A DNA stretch of 33,496 bases from the NCBI GenBank assembly GCA_900772705.1, contig CAAGRQ010000201.1:1-33496 (forward strand), written 5' to 3'. Below, piece after piece: positions 1 to 6,990 of the stretch (the first letter of the stretch is position 1; each line of letters starts with the position of its first letter). The DNA is from Clostridia bacterium (GTDB lineage Bacteria; Bacillota; Clostridia; Oscillospirales; Acutalibacteraceae). The notes beneath the pieces were generated by a model. It was not told the DNA's origin, did not search any database, and saw only the letters and a program-made list of their open reading frames with translations. A program made the translations under genes and the position numbers.

Positions 1-42
1 AAAGTTCGCAAGAAAACGAAAGTCAGAACCTTTCTCAACAGC

Positions 43-80
43 CTACAGCGTGTCGAAAAAGTGTTTTCGACACGCTGTAG
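43..80. repeat. Long near-perfect palindrome
   Basis: Arms of 17 bases (43-59 and 64-80) are perfectly complementary around a 4-base loop, giving a stem that begins CTACAGCG and contains TGTCGAAAA. It lies directly before a T-tailed hairpin and has no T-run of its own on either strand. It could be the base of a compound terminator or a dispersed intergenic palindrome. The tuf terminator at 13716-13743 shares the inner TGTCGA/TCGACA core. No copy of the whole element occurs elsewhere in the window. Confidence 0.7.
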
Positions 81-109
81 CAGATGCGAAAAATCACATC
101 TGCTTTTTT
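79..109 (+). terminator. Rho-independent terminator of an upstream plus-strand gene
   Basis: An 8-bp stem (AGCAGATG at 79-86 with CATCTGCT at 97-104) encloses a 10-base loop and runs into a T-rich tail (104-109). The T-run is on the plus strand only, so this should end a transcript entering from the left of the window. The minus-strand membrane-protein gene ending at 135 gains no T-run from it. Confidence 0.7.
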
Positions 110-134
110 CTGTTTTATTCAGATTGTGCACAAA

Positions 135-896
135 TCATTCTACAATGAGTGCACTTTTCTTGCGTTGCTTATAGGTAAATGCAAACAGAACAATTCCCAG
201 TGCAAATATAACCATCCAACAGTAAATGCTCAGAGAAACATGCTCGTGCCTTAATGTAAGAACAACGACATAGCACGCCTTACGCAAAAAGTTAATGGAC
301 AAAGCAACAAGTTCATAGCAGGTGATGAAGCCGAGCGCCTTATAATTAATTTTAAGTGCAATAAGCCAAACAACAAAAATCGTCGCAGCATAAAAAACAA
401 AATCACTGAAATATGAGAAAAGCATATTCTCGCCGAACGAGCGCATCAAATAGACGCTGACATTGTCCGAAATTTCAAGCGAAAACGGAACCGAAAAAGC
501 CAAAATAAACACGGCAAACGGGCTGATTTTTGCATTTTTCTCTTTTCTGTAATGTTTTATAAACAAATAGATAAAGAGTAAGACAGCCGCCTTTTGAACC
601 AAATAATACAAAAATGACGCATCGTATGACAACTTTGGAAGAACGTTTATCGACGGGGGCATCATCTTAAATGCAACGAGAGATGCAAGCATACCGTTAA
701 ACGAATCACTGCACGAATCAATTAAAAAGAAAACGACAACGAGTGCCACGACAGACAACATGGCAAGCACAACCGCACTCGCTTTGTTAAAACTGACGAA
801 CACCTCTGCAATTCGCTCAATACCGTACCACGCAACAGTAACGACAATAGCTATAACGGCATAAATATTTTTTACATTTTCGGCTTTCTTGGGCAT
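135..896 (-). CDS. Hypothetical polytopic membrane protein
   Basis: A 253-residue protein of no family I recognise. Hydrophobic stretches at about residues 11-28, 40-60, 96-115, 126-145, 162-183, 188-210 and 222-243 suggest six to eight membrane spans, with basic loops (KHYRKEKNAK near 115, KQRKK near 245) that are probably cytoplasmic. There is no signal peptide, no cysteine-rich site and no transport motif I can name. The ATG at 896 is preceded by AGAGG at a normal distance, and a good promoter lies 34-62 bases upstream, so the gene is probably expressed as a single unit. The PTS operon upstream on the same strand ends in its own terminator, so the two are not obviously co-transcribed. Coding is clear from length and ribosome site; function is unknown. 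Confidence 0.8.
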   Translation of the reverse strand: MPKKAENVKNIYAVIAIVVTVAWYGIERIAEVFVSFNKASAVVLAMLSVVALVVVFFLIDSCSDSFNGMLASLVAFKMMPPSINVLPKLSYDASFLYYLVQKAAVLLFIYLFIKHYRKEKNAKISPFAVFILAFSVPFSLEISDNVSVYLMRSFGENMLFSYFSDFVFYAATIFVVWLIALKINYKALGFITCYELVALSINFLRKACYVVVLTLRHEHVSLSIYCWMVIFALGIVLFAFTYKQRKKSALIVE

Positions 897-929
897 AGTA
901 TAACCTCTTCTATAAACATCTTAAAAAAT

Positions 930-958
930 ATTATAAAATACAAAAAACCTAAAGTCAA
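930..958 (-). promoter_or_regulatory. Sigma-A type promoter for the membrane protein gene
   Basis: On the minus strand, TTGACT (953-958) and TATAAT (930-935) are separated by exactly 17 bases. This is a near-consensus housekeeping promoter. It sits after the PTS operon terminator and upstream of the gene starting at 896, giving a leader of roughly 30 nucleotides. Confidence 0.75.
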
Positions 959-1016
959 ACAATAAAGAGAATATCTCATTATTGCACAAAATCGAATCAA
1001 AAAAACTGTTTAATAA

Positions 1017-1045
1017 GACAAAAACCGCCCCGAAATCGAGGCGGT
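1017..1045 (-). terminator. Terminator of the fructose PTS operon
   Basis: On the minus strand, ACCGCCTCG and CGGGGCGGT form a 9-bp stem (one G-U pair) with an ATTT loop, followed by a T5 tract. It lies 17 bases past the ptsI stop codon and is the only strong terminator between the regulator gene and the membrane-protein gene, marking the operon end. Confidence 0.85.
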
Positions 1046-1061
1046 AAAAATCAATATAAAA

Positions 1062-2675
1062 TCATTTGCAATTACAGATATTTTTTCTCGTTTGCAAAAT
1101 CGATGACGGACTTACGCTGAACTCGTCAAGTTCCCATTCGACAAGTTGAGGTATCAGCCTTTCGTCTGCGGCAGCCTCGCCGCACATGCCCACCTGAATA
1201 CCTGCCTTTTTTGCATTTTTAATCGTCATCTCAATGGCACGAAGAACAGCCGGCTGAGTAGGGTCATAAAGATTCGACACATTGGCGTTACCTCTGTCAA
1301 CAGCCATAGTATAGCCGGTTAAGTCATTTGTGCCGATTGAGAAGAATGCCGCCTCCTCTGCCAGCAAGTCGGAAATAATAGCGGCAGACGGAGTTTCAAC
1401 CATAATTCCTACCGGAACATCACGGTATCTTTTCCCCTCAGATTCAAGTTCCGATATACACTCGGCAATCAGCACCTTTGCCTGTTTTATTTCGTCAACG
1501 CAAGTAACGAGCGGCAGCATAATCTTTATATTGCCAAACTGTGCGGCACGCAGAATTGCCCTGAGTTGAGTCTTAAAAAGTTCTGTGTTTTTTAAGCAAT
1601 AGCGAATGGCTCTAAAGCCGAGAAACGGATTTTCTTCTTTATCGATATTAAGATATTCAACCGCCTTGTCTCCGCCTATATCCAGGGTACGGATAATTAC
1701 CTCTTTTCCGTCAAGGGCCTTTGCGACGGTGGAATAAGCCTCAAACTGCTCGTCCTCCGTAGGAGCGTGGTCTCTGTCCATAAAGAGAAATTCGGTTCTG
1801 AAAAGTCCTATACCCTCGCCGCCGTTTTGAACAACATTCTGGGCATCCTCTGCCTTTGCGATATTTCCGTAAACCTTTTTAAGCACACCGCTTTTTGTAA
1901 CGGTAGGCTTTCCGAAATATTCGCTGAGGCTTTCCTTTTCCTTTTGGTATTCGTCATTCTTTTTGCGATATTTCTTTAATTCGGCTTCGCTCGGGTCGGT
2001 TATCACCTTACCCTTAAAGCCGTCCGCAATAAGCATTTCTCCGTCACTGACAGAATCCGTAACACCTTTAACCGACAGAACGGCAGGTATACCCATAGCT
2101 CTTGCAAGTATTGCGCTGTGGCTGGTAACTCCGCCGACCTCGGTAATGATAGCGGCAACATTTTCCTTATTAATCTGTGATGTCATCGACGGCGTAAAAT
2201 CCTTTGCTATGAGCACGGACTCGGGTGCAACGGTTGAAATGTCAACGCTCTCTGTGCCGAGAAGAATTGACAGCAGACTGTCTCTTATGTCCTTTACATC
2301 GGACGCACGCTGGCGTGTCAACTCATCGTCAACGCCCGAAAACATATCTATGAACATATTGCATACGGTTGCGACTCCGGCTTCGGCAACCGAGCCGGAA
2401 TCGATATTGTCCTCCATTTGAGAAAGCATAAACGGGTCCTGAAGCATTACCAAATGTCCCTTAAGAATTTCAGCCTCTTTCTCGCCTGCATTTTTGCTGA
2501 GATTTTCGGCAAGAGCCTGAGTTTGAGAGCAGTATTTTTCAACTGCGTCGTGAAGCCTTTTCTTTTCATTCTCGGCGTCGGAATATTTAACGGCGCTGTA
2601 ATCGAGACTTTCGTTTTTTATTACAACGGCTTTTCCGATTCCGTAGCCTTGAGAGGCACCGATACCTTTTAACAT
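1062..2675 (-). CDS. ptsI: PTS Enzyme I (phosphoenolpyruvate-protein phosphotransferase)
   Basis: Enzyme I takes the phosphate from phosphoenolpyruvate and passes it to HPr, the first step of sugar uptake by the phosphotransferase system, in the cytoplasm. The 537 residues show the N-terminal HPr-binding region, the phosphohistidine motif GGVTSHSAILAR with active His186, and a C-terminal PEP-binding TIM barrel with EGIGLFRTEFLF, GTNDL and the catalytic-site loop GMCGE (Cys498). It is slightly shorter than the roughly 570 residues usual for the family, mostly at the ends. AAAGGA precedes the ATG at a good distance. It is the last gene of the operon, 42 bases after ptsH, so general and fructose-specific PTS proteins should be made together. 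Confidence 0.97.
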   Translation of the reverse strand: MLKGIGASQGYGIGKAVVIKNESLDYSAVKYSDAENEKKRLHDAVEKYCSQTQALAENLSKNAGEKEAEILKGHLVMLQDPFMLSQMEDNIDSGSVAEAGVATVCNMFIDMFSGVDDELTRQRASDVKDIRDSLLSILLGTESVDISTVAPESVLIAKDFTPSMTSQINKENVAAIITEVGGVTSHSAILARAMGIPAVLSVKGVTDSVSDGEMLIADGFKGKVITDPSEAELKKYRKKNDEYQKEKESLSEYFGKPTVTKSGVLKKVYGNIAKAEDAQNVVQNGGEGIGLFRTEFLFMDRDHAPTEDEQFEAYSTVAKALDGKEVIIRTLDIGGDKAVEYLNIDKEENPFLGFRAIRYCLKNTELFKTQLRAILRAAQFGNIKIMLPLVTCVDEIKQAKVLIAECISELESEGKRYRDVPVGIMVETPSAAIISDLLAEEAAFFSIGTNDLTGYTMAVDRGNANVSNLYDPTQPAVLRAIEMTIKNAKKAGIQVGMCGEAAADERLIPQLVEWELDEFSVSPSSILQTRKNICNCK

Positions 2676-2717
2676 AATCGTCAGTCCTTTCTGCTTTTAG
2701 TTCTCATTTTGCGGCGT

Positions 2718-2984
2718 TCAGTCTTCGCCGAAACCGCCCTCGATAAGTTCGCTTGCCTTATCAAGCATAGCCTGCTCGTCCGCTCCCGAGCACTCAACCG
2801 TAATAACCGAGCCGCATTTAATGCAAGCCGCCATAATATTCATAATACTCTTTCCGTTAACCACCTTACCGTCAAACTTAATGTTGACCTCGGATACAAA
2901 CTTTGTCATCTCACTTACGAAAACATTTGCGGGTCTCATATGAAAGCCCATAGAATTTTTAATTGTAAATTCCTTCGATACCAT
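2718..2984 (-). CDS. ptsH: Phosphocarrier protein HPr
   Basis: HPr relays phosphate from Enzyme I to the sugar-specific EIIA domains. The 88-residue length is typical. The active-site motif GFHMRPA places the phosphorylated histidine at residue 15, and GKSIMNIM places the regulatory serine at residue 46, the site that HPr kinase uses in Firmicutes for carbon catabolite control. HPr kinase itself is not in this window. AGAGAGG lies about 9 bases before the ATG. It sits between fruA (31 bases upstream) and ptsI. Confidence 0.97.
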   Translation of the reverse strand: MVSKEFTIKNSMGFHMRPANVFVSEMTKFVSEVNIKFDGKVVNGKSIMNIMAACIKCGSVITVECSGADEQAMLDKASELIEGGFGED

Positions 2985-3015
2985 AATTATTATCCTCTCT
3001 GTTACTTAATAATGA

Positions 3016-4983
3016 TTACGCCTCTGTCTTATTCTTTTTAAGAGCCGTAAGAACGAGTCCGCCTACGAGCGAACCTGCTGCAAGGGCAACAATATAAAGA
3101 AGCGGATGGTCGCAAACTGCGAATGTGAATATACCGCCGTGAGGTGCCGGACAGGTTACGTGGAATACTGCCGTTAATGCGCCTGCAACCGCAGAGCCTG
3201 CCATACAGGACGGAATAACTCTGATCGGGTCGGATGCAGCGTAAGGAATAGCGCCCTCTGTGATGAAGCAAAGACCCATAAGATAGTTAACGGGGCCGTT
3301 CTTTCTTTCCTCTGCGCTCCACTTTTTCTTTGCAAAAGTTGTGGAAAGAGCGATTGCGATAGGAGGAACCATACCGCCTATCATAACGGCTGCCATAATC
3401 CAAGTATTACCGTCTGCGATAGCGGCAGTGCCGAATACATAGGCTGCCTTATTGAACGGACCGCCCATATCGGTTGCCATCATAGCGGCAAGCACGATTG
3501 AAAGAAGAATCTGTGAGGTCTCGCCGAGAGAGGAGAGGCCGTTTGAAAGTCCTGTGTTCAAAGTACCGATAATCGGATTAATCAGGCACATCAAAGCACC
3601 GACTAAAAATGTGCCGAACAGCGGATAAAGGAACACGGGCTTAATGCCATCCATAGCCTTTGGAAGAAAAGCAAATACTTTTTTCAAAAGATTAACTATC
3701 AAACCTGCGGCAAATCCGGCAAAAAGTGCTCCCAAAAAGCCTGAAACAGCCGTGCCGTCGCCTACTAAATTCTGATTTTCATAAAGCGAATTAAAGGTAT
3801 AGCCCTGTGCCGCAATCATACCGCCTATCATACCGGGCAAAAGACCGGGGCGATCTGCGATTGACTGTGAAATATATCCTGCCAAAATCGGAAGCATAAA
3901 GCCAAACGCAACCTTGCCTATCCAAAACGGAACGGAAGCGGCAAATGAAGTAAATCCGAACGAACCGTTTGCAGAGCCGTCTGCAAGAGTGGCATTGCCG
4001 AGAAATGTATCAATAAGAAATCCGAGTGCGATAAGCACACCGCCGCCTACAACGAACGGAAGCATATGCGATACGCCGTTCATAAGGTGCTTATAAATCT
4101 TATGTCCGAAACTTTCCTTTTCGAGATCATCATCAGATGATTTTTTTGCTTGTGCTGCGTCGGCATTATATACGCTCGCCTTGCCGTCAATAATTCTCTG
4201 AATTAATTCCTCCGGCTTATTAATACCGTTTGAAACAGAAGTCTTAACAACGGGCTTTCCGGAGAAACGAGCCATTTCAACATTTTTATCTGCGGCAATG
4301 ATGATACCGTCGCACTCCTCTATCTCCTTAGCGGTCAAAACATTCTTTGCTCCGCCCGAGCCGTTTGTTTCTGCCTTGAGAGGATATCCCATTTTTTCTC
4401 CTGCCTTTTCGAGAGCCTCGGCAGCCATATAAGTATGTGCAATACCTGTCGGGCAAGCGGTAACGGCAAGAATTCTGTATTTTGCGTTATTCGTTTTTTC
4501 AGCCTCTTTTTCCTCCGGCTGAGCGTATTTTTCATTTTCCTTTTTGTCTATTATCGAGAGAAATTCCTCGGGAGTTTTTGCATTTCTGAGAGCCTCGCAA
4601 AATTCGGGTTCCATCAGCATAACCATAAGCCTTGAGAGAATTTCAAGATGCAAGTCGCCGTCCATAGGTGCGGCAATCATAAAGATAATATCCGACGGTT
4701 TATTGTCCGGTGCGCCGTAATCAACGCCGCCGTCAACCGTTACAGCCGCAAGACCCGGAACTTTTACGCTGTCGCTCTTTGCGTGAGGAACTGCGATTCC
4801 CTCGCCGATAGCGGTTGTTCCCTGCTGCTCACGGAGCAAAATCTCCTCTTTATAGGCATTTTTGTCGGTGAGATTTCCGACTGCGTCATGAAGCGAAACG
4901 AGCCTGTCTATGGCATCGTTCTTAGATGCGAACTTAACATTAAGATTTATCGCATCCGCTTTTAATAAATCAATTATTTTCAT
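3016..4983 (-). CDS. fruA: PTS fructose transporter subunit EIIABC
   Basis: One 655-residue polypeptide carries the whole fructose-specific enzyme II. The EIIA domain (about 1-150) has GEGIAVPHAK with phosphorylated His67. The EIIB domain (about 168-265) has AVTACPTGIAHTYMAAEAL with phosphocysteine Cys177. The C-terminal EIIC domain (about 290-650) has roughly ten hydrophobic spans, including HMLPFVVGGGVLIALGF and a glycine-rich ITEGAIPYA loop. It should import fructose as fructose 1-phosphate, which the kinase encoded just upstream would convert to the bisphosphate. GGGAGG before the ATG at 4983 sets the start; a nearby upstream ATG runs straight into a stop. The A-B-C domain order is common in Firmicutes. 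Substrate is inferred from family and neighbours. Confidence 0.95.
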   Translation of the reverse strand: MKIIDLLKADAINLNVKFASKNDAIDRLVSLHDAVGNLTDKNAYKEEILLREQQGTTAIGEGIAVPHAKSDSVKVPGLAAVTVDGGVDYGAPDNKPSDIIFMIAAPMDGDLHLEILSRLMVMLMEPEFCEALRNAKTPEEFLSIIDKKENEKYAQPEEKEAEKTNNAKYRILAVTACPTGIAHTYMAAEALEKAGEKMGYPLKAETNGSGGAKNVLTAKEIEECDGIIIAADKNVEMARFSGKPVVKTSVSNGINKPEELIQRIIDGKASVYNADAAQAKKSSDDDLEKESFGHKIYKHLMNGVSHMLPFVVGGGVLIALGFLIDTFLGNATLADGSANGSFGFTSFAASVPFWIGKVAFGFMLPILAGYISQSIADRPGLLPGMIGGMIAAQGYTFNSLYENQNLVGDGTAVSGFLGALFAGFAAGLIVNLLKKVFAFLPKAMDGIKPVFLYPLFGTFLVGALMCLINPIIGTLNTGLSNGLSSLGETSQILLSIVLAAMMATDMGGPFNKAAYVFGTAAIADGNTWIMAAVMIGGMVPPIAIALSTTFAKKKWSAEERKNGPVNYLMGLCFITEGAIPYAASDPIRVIPSCMAGSAVAGALTAVFHVTCPAPHGGIFTFAVCDHPLLYIVALAAGSLVGGLVLTALKKNKTEA

Positions 4984-5006
4984 AACATTAACCCTCCCGT
5001 TAATAT

Positions 5007-5918
5007 TTATAATTTTTCATAATAATCAAACATTTTATCTATCTCGGCTCTCGTTGCAAGTTGTTCGCTGAAAGCGGTTGCATTGCCGCATGCCATACCC
5101 AACTTAAGCGCATAGGCGTAGTCGCCTTTTTTGAGGAATCCTGCCACAAAACCTGCGACCATACTGTCGCCGCAACCGACGCTGCTCACCGGCTTTCCCT
5201 CTACATTGCCCACGGTTGTTACATTACCGTTTTCGTCAACAAGAGTTGCGCCGTCTTTGCCACGGGAAACAAGAACGTTTTTCGCTCCCATCTGCTGAAG
5301 CTTTTTTGCGTAAATGACAATATCCTCGTCGCACTTCGTTTCAACCCCAAACAAATCGCCGAGTTCGTGATGATTCGGCTTAACCAAAAACGGTTTATAA
5401 GCAAGGCACTTTTTGAGCAAATCACCCGTTGCGTCAACCACGCACTTGACTCCGCTGTTTTGAAGTTTAGCAAGAATTCGCTCATAAATATCACTCGGAA
5501 GATTTTTCGGTATCGAACCTGCAAGCACAAGAATATCACCGCTTTTTATATCGCCGAGTTTTTTAAGCAAAGCACCTATTTCCTCATCACTGACCGACGG
5601 TCCCTGAGCGTTAACATCAAGTTCCGTACCTGCCTTAATCTTTACATTGATTCGGGTGTGACCGCCCGAGATACGGTTAAAGTCGCTCCTTATTCCGTCT
5701 CCTTTCAGCATCTCGACAAGTTTATCGCCGGTAAATCCGCCCACAAAGCCGAGCGCCTCATTTTCTATTTCGAGACGGGTAAGAACAGTGGAAACATTAA
5801 TTCCCTTTCCGCCGTAATAAATATCCTCGCTCTCACTGCGATTAATATCGTCATACCTCAGCGTGCCGACTCGCATTACATAATCGAGTGCAGGATTCAG
5901 TGTAACAGTATAAACCAT
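5007..5918 (-). CDS. fruK: 1-phosphofructokinase (PfkB family)
   Basis: This cytoplasmic kinase phosphorylates fructose 1-phosphate to fructose 1,6-bisphosphate, feeding PTS-imported fructose into glycolysis. It has the PfkB N-terminal motif YYGGKGINVS (about residues 34-43) and the C-terminal ATP/catalytic motif SVGCGDSMVAGF, with the catalytic base at Asp251. The usual GAGDS here is GCGDS, a mild change. I start at the ATG at 5918, giving 303 residues, rather than the TTG one codon earlier, because the spacing from AGAGG is better. The start overlaps the regulator's stop as TGATG, so translation is probably coupled. It lies 23 bases before fruA. LacC-type tagatose kinases are relatives, but the fruA neighbour favours FruK. 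Confidence 0.94.
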   Translation of the reverse strand: MVYTVTLNPALDYVMRVGTLRYDDINRSESEDIYYGGKGINVSTVLTRLEIENEALGFVGGFTGDKLVEMLKGDGIRSDFNRISGGHTRINVKIKAGTELDVNAQGPSVSDEEIGALLKKLGDIKSGDILVLAGSIPKNLPSDIYERILAKLQNSGVKCVVDATGDLLKKCLAYKPFLVKPNHHELGDLFGVETKCDEDIVIYAKKLQQMGAKNVLVSRGKDGATLVDENGNVTTVGNVEGKPVSSVGCGDSMVAGFVAGFLKKGDYAYALKLGMACGNATAFSEQLATRAEIDKMFDYYEKL

Positions 5919-6664
5919 CAAACCACCTCTTTAACTACTGACTTACTCTTAATATTATCATCCTCACATTTGTCGCAAACTATACAAGCGGCATCGAGAG
6001 GGGCAAAGGTTACTGCCGAAACTTTGCCGAATTTTGTATTATCAACCAGAACATAACTGACAAAACTTCGCTCTATCGCAACCGCCTTGAGCATAGCCTC
6101 ATCGGTATCGGGAGTGGTAAATCCCTGCTTTTGGGTCACTCCGTTTGCTCCGATAAACGCCTTTGAAAAATTATATTTTTGCAAATTACTTGCAGCAACA
6201 AGCCCGATTATGGCGTCTGTTTTAGCCTTGATCTCACCGCCTACCACAAACGCCTTGCAACCGTTTTGAGCAAGTCGCTTGCCGTGCTCTATGCCGTTCG
6301 TGACGAAACTCGCCTTTGACCCTTTAAGAAAATCAAGCATAAGATAGGTCGTTGTACCTGCATCGATAAAAACGAAATCATCATCGTTTACCTGCGATGC
6401 GGCATATTTTGCAATCAGCGTTTTCTCGTCTATATTCTTTGAAAACTTTTGCTCTACATTGTCCTCGTTTTTCAAAAACTCCTGAGACAAAACCGTTGCG
6501 CCGCCGTGTACTTTATTAAGTTTTCCCAAATTTGATAAAACTACCAAATCTCGTCTGATTGTACTTTCGGAAGTATCAAATTTTTCGCTCAGTTCTGCGA
6601 CTGCGGCAGAACCGTTTTTCAAAATATAATCGAGAATTTTTTGCCTTCTGTCCTGTGTTAACAT
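5918..6664 (-). CDS. DeoR-family transcriptional regulator (FruR type)
   Basis: A DNA-binding repressor that probably senses a sugar phosphate and controls the downstream PTS operon. The N-terminal winged helix (about residues 5-57) contains QKILDYILKNG and TSESTIRRDL, the DeoR signature. The sensor domain (about 78-230) has DAGTTTYLML and VTNG, typical of the phosphosugar-binding fold. The open frame extends upstream to 6766, but I choose the ATG at 6664 (248 residues) because the family starts with MLTQDRRQKIL-like residues, and the extra 34 residues look non-homologous. The ribosome site there is weak (GGTG). It overlaps fruK by one base (TGATG). A 12-bp inverted repeat about 150 bases upstream is the likely operator. 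Confidence 0.93.
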   Translation of the reverse strand: MLTQDRRQKILDYILKNGSAAVAELSEKFDTSESTIRRDLVVLSNLGKLNKVHGGATVLSQEFLKNEDNVEQKFSKNIDEKTLIAKYAASQVNDDDFVFIDAGTTTYLMLDFLKGSKASFVTNGIEHGKRLAQNGCKAFVVGGEIKAKTDAIIGLVAASNLQKYNFSKAFIGANGVTQKQGFTTPDTDEAMLKAVAIERSFVSYVLVDNTKFGKVSAVTFAPLDAACIVCDKCEDDNIKSKSVVKEVV

Positions 6665-6804
6665 TGCTCGGCACCAACCTTTTCTTTGTACCTTCATTAT
6701 AATCATTCGGTCAAAATCAGTCAATAGTGAGTGAATATTCTCGTCAAATATGTGCAAAAACCGCATTTTTTACCGTACAAACAGTACAAATAAAAAATAA
6801 AAAA

Positions 6805-6850
6805 TGCTCACTTTTGAGCGTTTATAATAAAACAAGCACAAAAGTGAGCA
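6805..6850. promoter_or_regulatory. 12-bp inverted repeat, probable operator of the PTS operon
   Basis: TGCTCACTTTTG (6805-6816) and CAAAAGTGAGCA (6839-6850) are perfect inverted copies whose centres are 34 bp apart, about three helical turns. They bracket a minus-strand promoter. The left arm also contains a small palindrome (GCTCA/TGAGC). The arrangement fits an autoregulated DeoR/FruR operon, with protein bound at both arms blocking polymerase. Identity of the bound protein is inferred from position. Confidence 0.65.
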
Positions 6851-6851
6851 A
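6824..6851 (-). promoter_or_regulatory. Probable promoter of the fructose PTS operon
   Basis: On the minus strand, TTGCTC (6846-6851) lies 16 bases from TATTAT (6824-6829). The -35 box overlaps the right arm of the inverted repeat, and the likely transcription start falls close to the left arm. The -35 match is imperfect, so the exact boxes are uncertain, but no better pair is visible upstream of the regulator gene. Confidence 0.5.
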
Positions 6852-6929
6852 AAACAATTTCGCAAAAAATATAAAAGCGATATATAAACGCCGTCCCAAA
6901 TCATAACGCATCTAAATGTCAATAAATAC

Positions 6930-6958
6930 TTGAATTAAAGCGGCATATATAATAAAAT
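6930..6958 (+). promoter_or_regulatory. Promoter of the GH95 gene
   Basis: TTGAAT (6930-6935) and TAAAAT (6953-6958) are spaced by 17 bases, 32 bases before the GH95 start codon. A TATAAT at 6948-6953 is closer to consensus but only 12 bases from the -35 box. AAAGGGGA at 6973-6980 is the ribosome site. Confidence 0.55.
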
Positions 6959-6990
6959 ATAATTATAAAAACAAAGGGGATTTACGTTCT

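Larger units (their letters stand above)
6665..6990. other. Divergent intergenic regulatory region
   Basis: This 326-base AT-rich stretch separates the minus-strand fructose PTS operon from the plus-strand GH95 gene. It holds a 12-bp inverted repeat (6805-6850), a probable minus-strand promoter between the repeat arms, and a plus-strand promoter at 6930-6958. An extra AGTGAG half-site occurs at 6726-6731. I see no CRE-like site, no riboswitch fold and no small open frame with a ribosome site. Confidence 0.7.

Noticed and set aside
1..80. C-terminal end of a protein entering from the left (frame 3, stop at 78-80)
   Set aside because: The frame is short, has no recognisable family and runs through the palindrome; it cannot be told from chance.
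1963..2421. 152-codon plus-strand frame opposite ptsI
   Set aside because: It is a reverse-frame shadow of Enzyme I; the minus-strand frame has all the catalytic motifs.
5061..6056. 331-codon open frame on the plus strand opposite fruK and the regulator
   Set aside because: It lies fully antisense to two well-supported genes, lacks a ribosome site and has a cysteine/histidine-rich composition typical of reverse-frame shadows.
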